Numbered from the stretch's first letter, positions 52,292 through 62,491 are shown. The stretch: DNA of 62,651 bases from CAZEMR01 sp964513465 (GCA_964513465.1 CAZEMR010000010.1:1-62651), one strand, 5' to 3'. Made by a program: numbers and translations. The notes: generated from the letters alone by a model not told the origin.

Positions 52292-55200
52292 TTATCTTGC
52301 GATTGTGAATCGCCGGAAGTAATTGCCATTATTAGTTTTGATTATTAAATAATATGCTCCGGGCGAAAGCTCTGCAGCGGGTATGAGTATTTCGCGCTGT
52401 CCCGAGACTGCGCCCGCAAATACTTCGCCGATTCTAAGGCCGACCGAATTATATATATATATTTCCAATTGGCGGGCCATGTCCGATTCGATCCGTATGC
52501 GGGAACCGGTTCCCGCTGGGTTGGGCATCACTTCGCTGATTTCAAGCCCCGCTGGGGTGACTTTTTCGAAAACGGAGGACGGATCGAGGGCCAGTCCTAC
52601 GAGCTGGACGGATTTGACGGGGGTGTCGGCGTCAGTGGTTATCCGAAGCTCGGCTTCCTTCAGACCTTCGGTTTCGGGGCGGAATCGAATGAGGACGTTT
52701 TCCTCTGCATCCACATCGACCATGTCCGGTTTGATAAAGCCTATCGAAAATTCTTTCTCGCCGGTGTTTGCTCCGGGGATTATCTCGATGCTATTGATAT
52801 TGACAGGCACATTGCCTGTGTTTTTCATGGTAACGGGCTTGGTCCTGCTCGAGCCGATATCCAGCGTGTCGTAATTCATGACCAGTGCTGTGGTGATCTC
52901 CAGCTTACGTTCGGGATTGAATGGCTCGACGTTGAATTCGAGGTAGGATACTTCGACCCCGGAAGAGTAGAGCCGCACTTTGAAATCTTCGTTGATTCCG
53001 GCGCCGCAGTATTTGATCGGGCCTTGCGAGGTCAGCACAGGGGTAAAGCTGCGGCCGAGATTATCGGTGGACATCACAATGCCTTCTAAGCCGAGTAATA
53101 TTATCTTGCCGGTTTCGGGCGGTGAGTATGCCGTCACCGGAGTCCAGCCATTCTCCGAAAAATTATATACATCGGTTTCCCAGGTAAGGCCGCCGTCGGT
53201 TGTGCTGGCCAGGCGGTTGTCCTCGTTGTCGTTGCCTGAATTGCGATAAACCGCGATACCGTTCAGCTCGTCGTAGAAACAGACTTCGGTAAGGTATCCG
53301 CCGCTGCGGATAGTGGATTCTTTCCAGCTATTACCGCCATCGTTGGTCCATATTACCCGACCGCGGGTGGTGCCGAACCATATATTTTCTCCGATCCGCC
53401 AGGTGGCGCCCACGAGCCCGGTTTCCTGGCTGTATGGCGTGGGTATGCTGATGGCGCGCTTCCATGATTCGCCGCCGTCGCTTGTGACGCCCACTCCCCA
53501 GCGGCCGCTAACCGGATCGCCGAGAAAAATGCCATTGTCGCTGTCGAAGAAATATATTTCATTAATGAAATTTGTGATGTCGGCCACCGGCACGGTCTGC
53601 CACAGATTGCCGCCATTAGTAGTAAAATACACGCTGGCGTTGCCGTTGTCCGGGCCATCTCCGGCCCAGGCGGTGGAATTGTCCAGTGCCTCGATGCAAT
53701 AAAGCGGGTTCTGGGTGGGCTGAGTGAACGAATTGCCGCCGCCCTGGCGATATACCACTCCGCCCATATAGGGACTTTCGCCGACTGTCCAGTAGGTATT
53801 CATATTCGGTGCCATGCCGGCATGCCACTGCAGGTAGTATGCCGTTGGGAAACGCGTGAGGCTCTGATATTTATTATTGCTTGCAATTTTTATTGGAATC
53901 CGGATCAGCTGAAAATCCTTATAGCCATCGCTTTCGTAAGTAAGCAATACCTCGGCGTGGCCGTCGAACCAGGGATTATTGGGCAATAGCTGTACATCGA
54001 ATTCCACATCGGCGCTCGCCATGTTGGTCAGCTCGCCGACTGTGACTTCGCTCTGATCGATGGATATATAATTATCGAGCGGTGTGATTTTAACTTTCAG
54101 GCCGCTTGTAGTAGCAAGATAATTAGTAATTTCGAAAACAATTCCCGTTGGCTCGTAATCGGTCAGCGATCCGCTGCCGTCAATTCGCAGGTCGCGGCCG
54201 TAAACGCCGGGCACTATTTCCTGGGATACGTTGGTGTTATTGTAAGTAACTGCTTTGAAAGCATTTGTGCGGCCATATATATAGGGGCGAATAGTTTCGT
54301 TGTCGGCCAGCACATCGTCCGAAGTGCTGCGTATCTGGCGGATTATCTGAAGCGGAGTCCAGTCCGGATGCACCGATTTCACCAGCGCGGCCACTCCGGC
54401 CACAATAGGCGAAGCCATGGAGGTGCCGGTCTGGGCCTGATAATTATTATTGGGCAATGTGGAAAGTATCTGATACCCAGGCGCATAGGTCGTTACCACA
54501 TGTCCGTAATTCGAGAATCCTCCGAAATCGTCCGAATGCATGGTTGCGCCCACGCAAAGCACATTCTCATATCCCGCGGGATACTGGCCGCCCTCGTCGA
54601 TATTCATGCCATCGTTGCCCGAGGCCACCACGACCACCGAGCCAAGCTCGATGGCTGTATTGATAACGTCCTGCTCGGCCGGGCTGGAGCCTTCGCCGCC
54701 CCAGCTGCAGTTGATGACGTCCGCGCCCAGGCGCGCTGCGTAGAGAATAGCGTCATATCCGCGCCAGATGCCGCCGGCCTGCGGATTGTCCGATGCGCAT
54801 TTGATCGGGATAATCGAGCAATTAAACGCGGGCGAGACAATCCCGATATTATTATCGGTCGATGCCGCCGCGCAGCCGGCCACATGCGTGCCGTGGCTCT
54901 GGCGGATATTTGTGGGGTCGTTGTCTTCCTCCCAGCCGCCGGACTGAATGTCGTTCATTGTCACATTGCCTACGAAGTCCCAACCACGGATGTCGTCGAT
55001 TTTGCCATTATTGTCGTCGTCGATTCCGTTGTCGGGAATTTCATTCGGATTGGTCCAGATTTGCTCGAGCAGGTCGGGATGGTTCCAGTCGGTACCCGAA
55101 TCGACGATCGCAATAGTCACATCCTTGCTGCCTTTGGTTATCTCCCATGCCTTCGTAAGCTCCATGTTATTCAGATAGCCCTGGTTGCCGAACATAGGAT

Positions 55201-55714
55201 CGTTCGGAGTATATTCCAGAGTTTCGCGGCGGAAAATCGGAACGGCGTATTCGATCTCGGGGTTTTTCATCAGGTCGCGGCAAACGTCATACGGATCGAC
55301 CGGCGCGGCGTAATGCACGCGGTAGATGCGCGAAACGCCGTATTTGTCGTTCGCCAGCGGCGAATCGCCCGATGCGTCCATTGCGAACGGGGCCTCGATG
55401 TGCTCGATTGCGAGATCGCTTATTTGATTATTGATAATTGATTTAGTGAATCTGAGGGAATTTTTGTCGAAAGCATCTCCCGATTTTGTTTTAATATATA
55501 TAGCATTCGGAAGATAATTTTCGGGGGGAAGTTTTTCGATGTTATAAATTTTGTCTGCGCTGAATCCTCCTCCGGTCAATCTTTGCCCTTCTGTGGTAAT
55601 AGTATATGCAATGGGATGTTTGGGGGAGGGGGCGTGATATTTTGCGCCTGCCGCGACCGGCAGCACAATAATAGCCGCCAGCGCCAGCAGCGCCGAAATA
55701 GTTAATACTCTCAT
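52292..55714 (-). CDS. Secreted S8 subtilisin-like protease with Asp-box region and T9SS sorting tail
   Basis: 1140 residues with a GAGGAG ribosome site. Signal peptide about 1-23. A propeptide (about 25-165) precedes the S8 domain (about 175-490), whose triad lies in AIVDSGTDWNHPDL (Asp near 204), SHGTHVAGC (His near 275) and GTSMASPIVAG (Ser near 431). Then a beta-sandwich (about 500-640), a region with Asp-box-like turns (TNGGNLWQTV, TSDGGESWKRA, TNDGGNSWKES, TTDGGLTWETD), an ASH/immunoglobulin-like stretch (KPVTMKNTGNVPVNINS) and a sorting tail (SEVMPNPAGTGSRIRIESD, IYIYNSVGLRIGEV, LSPGAYYLIIKT). It should be exported by the T9SS-like route and act as a surface protease. Mono-cistronic with its own terminator. 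Confidence 0.95.
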   Translation of the reverse strand: MRVLTISALLALAAIIVLPVAAGAKYHAPSPKHPIAYTITTEGQRLTGGGFSADKIYNIEKLPPENYLPNAIYIKTKSGDAFDKNSLRFTKSIINNQISDLAIEHIEAPFAMDASGDSPLANDKYGVSRIYRVHYAAPVDPYDVCRDLMKNPEIEYAVPIFRRETLEYTPNDPMFGNQGYLNNMELTKAWEITKGSKDVTIAIVDSGTDWNHPDLLEQIWTNPNEIPDNGIDDDNNGKIDDIRGWDFVGNVTMNDIQSGGWEEDNDPTNIRQSHGTHVAGCAAASTDNNIGIVSPAFNCSIIPIKCASDNPQAGGIWRGYDAILYAARLGADVINCSWGGEGSSPAEQDVINTAIELGSVVVVASGNDGMNIDEGGQYPAGYENVLCVGATMHSDDFGGFSNYGHVVTTYAPGYQILSTLPNNNYQAQTGTSMASPIVAGVAALVKSVHPDWTPLQIIRQIRSTSDDVLADNETIRPYIYGRTNAFKAVTYNNTNVSQEIVPGVYGRDLRIDGSGSLTDYEPTGIVFEITNYLATTSGLKVKITPLDNYISIDQSEVTVGELTNMASADVEFDVQLLPNNPWFDGHAEVLLTYESDGYKDFQLIRIPIKIASNNKYQSLTRFPTAYYLQWHAGMAPNMNTYWTVGESPYMGGVVYRQGGGNSFTQPTQNPLYCIEALDNSTAWAGDGPDNGNASVYFTTNGGNLWQTVPVADITNFINEIYFFDSDNGIFLGDPVSGRWGVGVTSDGGESWKRAISIPTPYSQETGLVGATWRIGENIWFGTTRGRVIWTNDGGNSWKESTIRSGGYLTEVCFYDELNGIAVYRNSGNDNEDNRLASTTDGGLTWETDVYNFSENGWTPVTAYSPPETGKIILLGLEGIVMSTDNLGRSFTPVLTSQGPIKYCGAGINEDFKVRLYSSGVEVSYLEFNVEPFNPERKLEITTALVMNYDTLDIGSSRTKPVTMKNTGNVPVNINSIEIIPGANTGEKEFSIGFIKPDMVDVDAEENVLIRFRPETEGLKEAELRITTDADTPVKSVQLVGLALDPSSVFEKVTPAGLEISEVMPNPAGTGSRIRIESDMARQLEIYIYNSVGLRIGEVFAGAVSGQREILIPAAELSPGAYYLIIKTNNGNYFRRFTIAR

Positions 55715-55780
55715 CCTTTAGCTCCTCGGTGGAAAAATAAAAATATATTATAAGAAATTACTGAACAATATTCAATTAAT

Positions 55781-57754
55781 TTAAAATTCCTGCTGGACTA
55801 TTGCAGAGAATCCGCCCTGAGTCGAATCCCCGGCGAATATTATCGAATAATTTTTTCCGAATGTGAATTTTATATCATTGACCCGCGTCAGCAGCTCGTG
55901 GGTTGCCGCATTATAGAACAAGAGGCTGACTTTGGCGTCCTGGTGTATCTCCATTGGCGAGGTTTTCGATTTATATGGCACATTGCCAACCACATATCCA
56001 GACTCTTCGTCGTTGATTTTGACGGCAATCGAGGGCACCTGCTTCGAGGCATTGATGAACCGCCGCTTGTATAGTGTCTTTTCGGCCACAATCGGATCGT
56101 AGGAGAAATAAATAATATCAGTGTTGTCGGCGTCGCCAGCCACGATTATCATATTCCGTTTGTCCGCATCTGCTGAGAAATTCAGGTCCATGCCGTTGGC
56201 GGTGAATAGATGCTGGCCCGGCGGTACCACTGTCGCGATCGAGCCGGTGTAATAAATCGTCGACTGATCCATCAGCGGCGGCAGCGAGATGTCGATATTC
56301 TCCTTGGCAGGCAATGCGTTGATTACCTGAGTAAACACTCCACTGCCCAGGTATTCGGCATTCCGGTTGATTTCGTCGTCCTCGACTACCGTTAAGCGGT
56401 CGCGGCCCTGGTCGTCGCTGGTGATTATTAGCAGATAGTTCAGCCCGCTTAGGAATTCGTAATTCCCGGTCGAAAGCAATTTCGAAGGCGTGCCGCTGGT
56501 GAACATCGCAATCGGCGCCAGCCCGGGATTCAGGAACTTTAATTCCGATACCGCCCCGTAGGTAAGGTCTTCGGCCACGACATATCCGGAATTATATCCG
56601 TTGGCGAAGGCGGTATCGACGCGCGCGCCGAGGGTTACGGTAAGCTGTTCGCGATTCCATGCCGCATTGACCACCCGCACCATAGCTCTTGCGCCGGGGT
56701 CGCGATCGATAATCGGCGGCTCGACGAGAATCGACTGCGCTGCGTTCTTCTGGGCTGAATCTGCCACGATTAATGTATACCGCTGAAGCACCTCGAGCGA
56801 TGCCGAAGCGATGCTTGCGGTGGTGCTGTTGCTCATTACGATTATCGAATCGGCGTATTCGGAGTCGCAGGCCGTTAGAGTGGCGTAATCGCCTATGGTT
56901 TCGGGCTGCTGTCCGAGCGATACAATCTCGCCGGGCATTTTTTCGACATCAATCGCAGCCCTGGAAAAATTCAGTGGGCGGATCTGAGTGGTCCGCTCCT
57001 CTATATATATCATTTTCTCCAGCGCGCCGACCGTTAAATCGTTCTGGTCGAGTATCAGAAACTCAAGCGTTCCGTCCGCCGCCGGAGCAGGCATCAGCAC
57101 GTACTGGCCGCGCGGATCGAGGTCCATGCGGTATAGCCCGACAATTTCCTGATGCGATCCCGTTTGTTTGATCAGCGAGACCGCCGCAGTGCCCGAGCGT
57201 ATATTGAACACCCCGCCTGCGCGCATATAGCCCACATTGCTGGCCAGCGCCCGGCCGTTGGGGCAGCCTTCGCGAATTGTGAATGTGGAATTAGTATCCG
57301 GAAATGCATTGAATACGCGCAGGTAGGCCTGGCGCGAATTCTCGGGAATAGTCGTTGTGGTGGTTAACGTCGCGATCGTATCAACCGGGATATTCTCGCG
57401 GATTGCGCGCGGCGAAGGCAGCGCGATAAATGTATAATTAATATTTCTGACAAATTTGACGCGGCGAGTTAGCTGGAAGTCCTGACCCGCGCCGGATTCG
57501 ATGCTGATGAATGCCGAATCCTGCGGCGGATGAATCGCCGGCGAGGACGCTGCGAATGGGGTGGTTGCCGTTGATTTTATTTGCTCCATCATAAGCGCGC
57601 GCGGCTCGCGGTCCGATCCGAAATTAAGGATTCGGACGTAAACCATCTCGGACTGCGAAGGCGGATTGACCAGATCGGGATTCTCCTCGGCGCAGCCTGC
57701 GATAATAGCCAGCATCGCCGCTGCGAGTATTGCTTTTTGCCAGAACTTATTCAT
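55781..57754 (-). CDS. DUF4397-type lipoprotein
   Basis: 657 residues. A lipobox AIIAGC near residue 20 (MNKFWQKAILAAAMLAIIAGCAEENPD) predicts a lipoprotein anchored in the membrane. The chain holds several DUF4397-like beta-sandwich units of about 110-130 residues, recognised by their openings YVRILNFGSDREPR, YLRVFNAFPDTNSTFTI and MVRVVNAAWNREQLTV, each with a later YTFIALPSP-, VLMPAPAADG- or LLIITSDDQG-like strand. Function is unknown; DUF4397 proteins are thought to be surface or periplasmic. It lies about 65 bp upstream of the S8 protease gene, divergent from prfA. Confidence 0.85.
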   Translation of the reverse strand: MNKFWQKAILAAAMLAIIAGCAEENPDLVNPPSQSEMVYVRILNFGSDREPRALMMEQIKSTATTPFAASSPAIHPPQDSAFISIESGAGQDFQLTRRVKFVRNINYTFIALPSPRAIRENIPVDTIATLTTTTTIPENSRQAYLRVFNAFPDTNSTFTIREGCPNGRALASNVGYMRAGGVFNIRSGTAAVSLIKQTGSHQEIVGLYRMDLDPRGQYVLMPAPAADGTLEFLILDQNDLTVGALEKMIYIEERTTQIRPLNFSRAAIDVEKMPGEIVSLGQQPETIGDYATLTACDSEYADSIIVMSNSTTASIASASLEVLQRYTLIVADSAQKNAAQSILVEPPIIDRDPGARAMVRVVNAAWNREQLTVTLGARVDTAFANGYNSGYVVAEDLTYGAVSELKFLNPGLAPIAMFTSGTPSKLLSTGNYEFLSGLNYLLIITSDDQGRDRLTVVEDDEINRNAEYLGSGVFTQVINALPAKENIDISLPPLMDQSTIYYTGSIATVVPPGQHLFTANGMDLNFSADADKRNMIIVAGDADNTDIIYFSYDPIVAEKTLYKRRFINASKQVPSIAVKINDEESGYVVGNVPYKSKTSPMEIHQDAKVSLLFYNAATHELLTRVNDIKFTFGKNYSIIFAGDSTQGGFSAIVQQEF

Positions 57755-57974
57755 CTATTCTCCGGATTGAATTTATTACTTAATTGACTTATCAGACATT
57801 ATATATTGTGTATTTAAACGATCAAAAGTTACAAACTAATGCAAATTTTCAAGAAAAATAACATTAAAATAGGAAATTGAACGTATTTTTGTATTTTATC
57901 AGGATAATTTTCCCTGGATAAGGGATTTTTATGCGATGAGCGAAATTTTTTTTCAAATATATTGATTTCCGAAA

Positions 57975-59057
57975 ATGAAAGAGAAACTCGAATCCATTCT
58001 CGACCGCTTCGACGAGGTGGAGCAAAAGCTGAACGACCCCGAAATTGCAAGCAATCTCGACCGCTTCCGCGATATTTCGCGCGAATATAAACAGCTTACG
58101 CCGATCGCCGAGGCAGCCCGGCGCTACCTGAAGCTTGTCTCGGACATTGCCCAGAACAAAGAGCTGATCGATTCGCGCGACACCGACCCCGATCTCCGCG
58201 AGCTGGCATATGAGGAAACCCACGAGCTCGAATCCGAAAAGGAAACAATGGAGGAAGAGCTGCGATTTTTGCTGATACCGCGCGACCCCAACGACACCAA
58301 GAACTGTATTGTCGAAATCCGCGCCGGCACCGGCGGCGACGAGGCCGCATTATTCGCAGGCGACCTGTACCGGATGTATCAGAGATTCTCGGAAGAGAAT
58401 AAATTTACGGTAGAAACTATCAACTTCAACGAAAGCGAGCGCGGCGGGTTTAAGGAGATTACTTTCTCGATGGCAGGCGACGGAGTGTATGGTACGATGA
58501 AGTTCGAGAGCGGCGTGCACCGAGTGCAGCGAGTGCCCGAGACCGAGGCCAGCGGCAGAATACATACGTCGGCGGCAACGGTGGCGGTGCTGCCCGAAGC
58601 CGAGGATATTGATATATATATTGCCGACGAAGACCTGAGGATCGACATCTTCCGCGCGGGAGGCAAGGGCGGCCAGAACGTCAACAAGGTCGAGACCGCA
58701 GTGAGGATAGTCCACCTGCCCACGAATATTGTGGTGAGCTGCCAGGAGGAACGCTCCCAGCTTAAAAATCGTGAAAAGGCCATGAAGGTGCTGCGTTCGC
58801 GCCTGTACGAAATGGAGCTTAAGCGCCAGCAGGACGAGATTTCGAGCTCGCGCAAATCAATGGTCAAAACCGGCGACCGCTCCGAGAAAATCCGCACCTA
58901 TAACTGGCCGCAGAACCGGGTGACCGACCACCGGCTGGAAGGCGACGCCAAGAATTATCCGCTCAAGGAAGTGATCGAGGGCAATCTCGGGCCGGTAATC
59001 GAAAATCTGAAGCTGGCCGAGCGCACGGAAATCCTGCGCAGCGGCGCAACTGTTTAA
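57975..59057 (+). CDS. prfA: Peptide chain release factor 1 (RF1)
   Basis: 360 residues. Recognises UAA/UAG and releases the finished peptide. Helical N-domain (about 1-110), then the PxT stop-codon recognition loop in HRVQRVPETEASGRIHTSAATVAV (here P-E-T, within the PxT type of RF1 and unlike the SPF of RF2), the GGQ hydrolysis motif in GGKGGQNVNK near residue 233 and the C-terminal domain (RIVHLPTNIVVSCQEERSQLKNREKAMKVLRSRLYE, NWPQNRVTDHRL). PrmC is not encoded alongside. Tail to tail with the CBS gene, only 7 bp between the stops. Confidence 0.96.
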   Translation: MKEKLESILDRFDEVEQKLNDPEIASNLDRFRDISREYKQLTPIAEAARRYLKLVSDIAQNKELIDSRDTDPDLRELAYEETHELESEKETMEEELRFLLIPRDPNDTKNCIVEIRAGTGGDEAALFAGDLYRMYQRFSEENKFTVETINFNESERGGFKEITFSMAGDGVYGTMKFESGVHRVQRVPETEASGRIHTSAATVAVLPEAEDIDIYIADEDLRIDIFRAGGKGGQNVNKVETAVRIVHLPTNIVVSCQEERSQLKNREKAMKVLRSRLYEMELKRQQDEISSSRKSMVKTGDRSEKIRTYNWPQNRVTDHRLEGDAKNYPLKEVIEGNLGPVIENLKLAERTEILRSGATV

Positions 59058-59064
59058 TATATAA

Positions 59065-59508
59065 TTATTGCTTGGGAATATTCCCGCTGATGTAGTCCAT
59101 CAGGTATTTGTTTGTGCTGTCCTTATCGCGGAGCATGGCATTGACCACATCGCCGATTGAGATGATACCTACGAGCACCTTCTCGCTGACCACCGGCAGA
59201 TGCCGGATGCGGTTGTGGGTCATCACCGATTCGACGTATTCGATGTCGTCCTCGGGCTCGACGATGATGACGTCGCGGGTCATGATCTCGCTGACCGGGC
59301 GTTCGTGGAAGTGGTCGTGATTTATCGGATAATTGCGAACAATATCGCGCTCGCTTATGATGCCGCCGATGCGTCCGTTGTCGCTGAGCACAAGCAGTGC
59401 GCCTATCTTATTGGCGGTAAGGATTTTGATGGCTTCGAGCATCGACTTATTCTGGCCGATAGTAATTACTTCGGGGCCTTTTTTTTCGAGGATGTTTTTG
59501 ACCTTCAT
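59065..59508 (-). CDS. CBS-domain pair protein
   Basis: 147 residues with two CBS motifs: the first about 10-65 (VITIGQNKSMLEAIKILTANKIGALLVLSDNGRIGGIISERDIVR), the second about 75-135 (IMTRDVIIVEPEDDIEYVESVMTHNRIRHLPVVSEKVLVGIISIGDVVNAM). CBS pairs bind adenosyl nucleotides and regulate other proteins. No fused enzyme domain. It diverges from the PEP-synthase-like gene with about 190 bp between, so one regulatory region could serve both; a functional tie is a guess. Confidence 0.94.
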   Translation of the reverse strand: MKVKNILEKKGPEVITIGQNKSMLEAIKILTANKIGALLVLSDNGRIGGIISERDIVRNYPINHDHFHERPVSEIMTRDVIIVEPEDDIEYVESVMTHNRIRHLPVVSEKVLVGIISIGDVVNAMLRDKDSTNKYLMDYISGNIPKQ

Positions 59509-59699
59509 TCGCTTTCCCTTTGTAATTAATAATTTTGAAAAATATGAGTAATATATATATTTTTATCGGAAATGAAAACACAGGAAATGATTCTGCGAAA
59601 AATATTTATGCAACATTCGGAAATATAGCAGAATAATCGCATTTTAGGATTGCCTAATTTCGCATCTCTAATTATTGTCGATCGGAATTAAAATATATT
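59509..59699. other. Divergent intergenic region between the CBS and PEP-synthase-like genes
   Basis: About 190 bp, very AT-rich, with an alternating TA tract at 59551-59560. Probable promoters for both flanking genes, but no firm boxes were picked out. No RNA gene or frame seen. Confidence 0.5.
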
Positions 59700-62240
59700 A
59701 TGAAATTCTGGAAAAATTTTTTTAAAAAAGAAAAACCTCAGGACGTCGAGTTGCTCGAAAAAATCCGCGAGCGGTTCGAAAACCTGATGTTTGTGCTCGA
59801 AAGCAACAACGCCACGCTCAAAATAATCAGCGACCTGGTCGAAAAGCAGCGCAGCCGCGAGCCATTCGATCCGGAATTCGTCGAGGGCGCAATCCACGAA
59901 ATCCGCAGCAATGTGGCGGCAATGATCGACAATATGGTCGAGCTTGGCGGCGAGAGCTATGCTAAGCTCTACGATACGCTCGACGAAATTATGGCGCGGG
60001 TCGAAGTGGTGCTAAGCGACCGCATGGACATCGAAAAGGACGACTTCATAATCTCGTTCGACGACCTGAGCCTTGATTCGATCAACCGCGCCGGGGGCAA
60101 AAATTCGCGGCTGGGCGAGATCAAAACCCGCGCCGGGATGCATGTGCCCGCCGGATTTGCTATCAGCGCATGGGCGTATAAGCGATTCGTTGCAGAAAAT
60201 AAATTATATGAACCGATCAGCCGCCTGATCGAGGGCGTCGACATAAATAATTATCAGCAGCTCGAAGACATCAGCCGCCGCATCAACGATATGATCCGCC
60301 GCGCCAGCGTTCCCGAAGACGTCGGCAATGCGATTATGAAGGCATTCGACAAGCTGACCGCCGAGCACCCCGGCAGCCTGGTCGCGCTCCGATCCAGCGC
60401 CATCGGCGAAGACATGGCTTTCAGCTTTGCCGGGCAGTATAAAACATTCCTCGGGGTGCGTCGCTACGAAATACTCGAACGCTACCGCGACGTAATCGCC
60501 AGCAAATACGCGCCCAAGGCAATTTTTTATTACATAAGCAATCAGCTCGAAGAGCGCGAACTGGCGATGAGCGTTAGCTGTATGGTGATGATCGATGCCC
60601 GCTCGGCCGGCGTGGTCTATACCCGCGACCCGGTCAATCCCGAGAGCCACTGGATGATTGTCAATTCGATCTACGGACTTGGGAAAAATCTCGTCTCCGG
60701 CGAGGTAACCCCGGATGTGTTCTACATTTCGCGGCATACTCCCGAAATTCATAAATCGATTATTTCGGACAAAACAAAAATGCTGCGGGTCGATCCCTAC
60801 GGCGATTTATACCAGGATATTGTGCCATACGAAGACCGACGCCGCCCATCGATATCAGAAACCCACGTGCGCGAGCTGGCGCTATACGCCCGGCGCATGG
60901 AGGAGCATTTCCGGCTGCCGCTCGACATCGAGTGGGCAATCGACCGCAGCGGCATTATATATATACTACAGGCGCGCCCGCTGCGAATCCTGAAAAACAC
61001 CGAGGGATACCAGTCCGCGCATATCGACCTTTCGCGCCACAAAGTGCTGACCACCGGCGGCACAACGATATGCCCCGGCGCAGCCAGCGGCCGGGTACAC
61101 GTTATCCGCAACCGCGACGACCTCGGGCAGGTCGAACCCGGCGGAGTGCTCGCGGCCTCGACCCCGTTCCCGAGCCTGATAACAGCGCTCGAGCAGGCCG
61201 CCGCGCTTGTTACCCGTACGGGCAGCATCGCCAGCCATCTGGCCACCATCGCCCGGGAATACGGCGTGCCCTCGATCTTCGGAGTCGCCGATTTCGATAA
61301 ATTCGAAGAGGGGATGGAAGTTACGGTCGACGCGAACAACTGCTACGTTTTCGAAGGTATCGAGGAAGAGCTGGAGCGCGATCTGCGCCACGACAAGCGC
61401 CCCTATCGCTACGAACCGCGATTTGGCAAATTGCAGAAAATAATCGAATACCTATCGCCGCTGAATCTGATTCAGACAACCGACGAGAATTTTACAATCC
61501 GCCACTGCGGCACCATCCACGACATCACGCGATTCACCCACCAGAAATCGCTCGAGGAATTATATAATGTTTATGAAAAAATGCTCGACGAGGGGCGCGT
61601 CGGAATTCGACTCGAAGGTAAAATCCCGCTCAAGCTCGACCTTATATATATAGACATCCCGCCCGGCGAACTAAAAGAAAAGAAAATCAACGACCACAAC
61701 CTGATCTCAGAGCCGATGCAGGCGTTCTGGAACGGAGTGCTGACCGAAGGCTGGCCGCATCCGCTCCCGACCGGGATGAAGGGCATCACATCGGCCGTTG
61801 CGCACCGCTCGGCGCGCTATATGCCCGAGGAGGCGCTGCGGCGGAGCTTCGCCGTATTGCACCGCGAATTTATGCTGCTCAGCCTCAAAATGGGTTATCA
61901 TTTTTCGACAATCGAGGCCATCTGCACGCCCGATGCGGACAAAAATTATATCAAAATGCAATTCAAAGACGGCGGGGCATCGCTCGGCCGGCGCACCCGG
62001 CGGATTAAGCTAATCACCTCGGTGCTCTCGCACTACGGATTCGAGAATCACAGTCGCGGCGACTTTCTGGACACCACGGTATCGCACGAGTCCGCCCGCC
62101 AGATCAAGGAAAAGCTATCCATACTCGGGCGGCTGGCCATGCTGACCAAACAGCTCGATATGGCGCTATCGAACGACCAGATCACCGAATGGTACACGCG
62201 CGACATCCTGCGCAAGCTCGAGAGCAAGTCGCGGCGCTGA
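59700..62240 (+). CDS. PEP-synthase-like phosphotransferase lacking the PEP-binding barrel, with an unfamiliar C-terminal domain
   Basis: 846 residues. After a charged helical lead (about 1-125) comes the ATP-grasp (PPDK N-terminal) domain, about 130-445: GGKNSRLGEI, VPAGFAISAWAYKRF, LVALRSSAIGEDMAFSFAGQYKTFLG, VVYTRDPVNPES, WAIDRSGIIYILQARPLR. Next is the swivelling phospho-His domain, about 450-560, with TTICPGAASGRVHVI and TRTGSIASHLATIAREYGVPSIFG; the His is conserved. The usual C-terminal TIM barrel with its catalytic Cys is missing. Instead about 280 residues follow (DITRFTHQKSLEELYNVYE, MGYHFSTIEAICTPDADKNYI) that I do not recognise as a named domain. As in rifampicin phosphotransferase, the phosphate could be passed to another acceptor; this is inference. 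REP-like repeats follow. Confidence 0.82.
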   Translation: MKFWKNFFKKEKPQDVELLEKIRERFENLMFVLESNNATLKIISDLVEKQRSREPFDPEFVEGAIHEIRSNVAAMIDNMVELGGESYAKLYDTLDEIMARVEVVLSDRMDIEKDDFIISFDDLSLDSINRAGGKNSRLGEIKTRAGMHVPAGFAISAWAYKRFVAENKLYEPISRLIEGVDINNYQQLEDISRRINDMIRRASVPEDVGNAIMKAFDKLTAEHPGSLVALRSSAIGEDMAFSFAGQYKTFLGVRRYEILERYRDVIASKYAPKAIFYYISNQLEERELAMSVSCMVMIDARSAGVVYTRDPVNPESHWMIVNSIYGLGKNLVSGEVTPDVFYISRHTPEIHKSIISDKTKMLRVDPYGDLYQDIVPYEDRRRPSISETHVRELALYARRMEEHFRLPLDIEWAIDRSGIIYILQARPLRILKNTEGYQSAHIDLSRHKVLTTGGTTICPGAASGRVHVIRNRDDLGQVEPGGVLAASTPFPSLITALEQAAALVTRTGSIASHLATIAREYGVPSIFGVADFDKFEEGMEVTVDANNCYVFEGIEEELERDLRHDKRPYRYEPRFGKLQKIIEYLSPLNLIQTTDENFTIRHCGTIHDITRFTHQKSLEELYNVYEKMLDEGRVGIRLEGKIPLKLDLIYIDIPPGELKEKKINDHNLISEPMQAFWNGVLTEGWPHPLPTGMKGITSAVAHRSARYMPEEALRRSFAVLHREFMLLSLKMGYHFSTIEAICTPDADKNYIKMQFKDGGASLGRRTRRIKLITSVLSHYGFENHSRGDFLDTTVSHESARQIKEKLSILGRLAMLTKQLDMALSNDQITEWYTRDILRKLESKSRR

Positions 62241-62265
62241 ATCATTTAAGAATGAAACACCCGCC

Positions 62266-62417
62266 GTCACTGCGAGCGCAGCGAAGCAGTCATTCATTCA
62301 ATTTCGAATTATGAATTGGTGGACTGAGATTCCTTCGCTTCGCTCGGAATGACAACATTTGCCGTAATATCAGACGCTTACGATTATCACTGCGAGCGCA
62401 GCGAAGCAGTCTCTCTT
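62266..62417 (-). repeat. Composite palindromic repeat cluster, order A-B-A (second locus)
   Basis: Read on the minus strand: A (62417-62387), B (62354-62322), A (62291-62266). Element A contains GACTGCTTCGCTGCGCTCGC and element B TGTCATTCCGAGCGAAGCGA. The same three units appear in the + orientation at 27867-28009. The spacers between units differ in sequence and length. Confidence 0.88.
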
Positions 62418-62491
62418 AAAAAATCCTGAGACCTTTTCGCAATTAATGTGTCATTATAAAAAACGCAAACGCCACAATCCCCGGAGCCGCA

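Noticed and set aside
54368..55441. Plus-strand open frame of about 357 codons
   Set aside because: Antisense to the well-supported subtilase gene, with His/Arg-rich composition and no recognisable motif.
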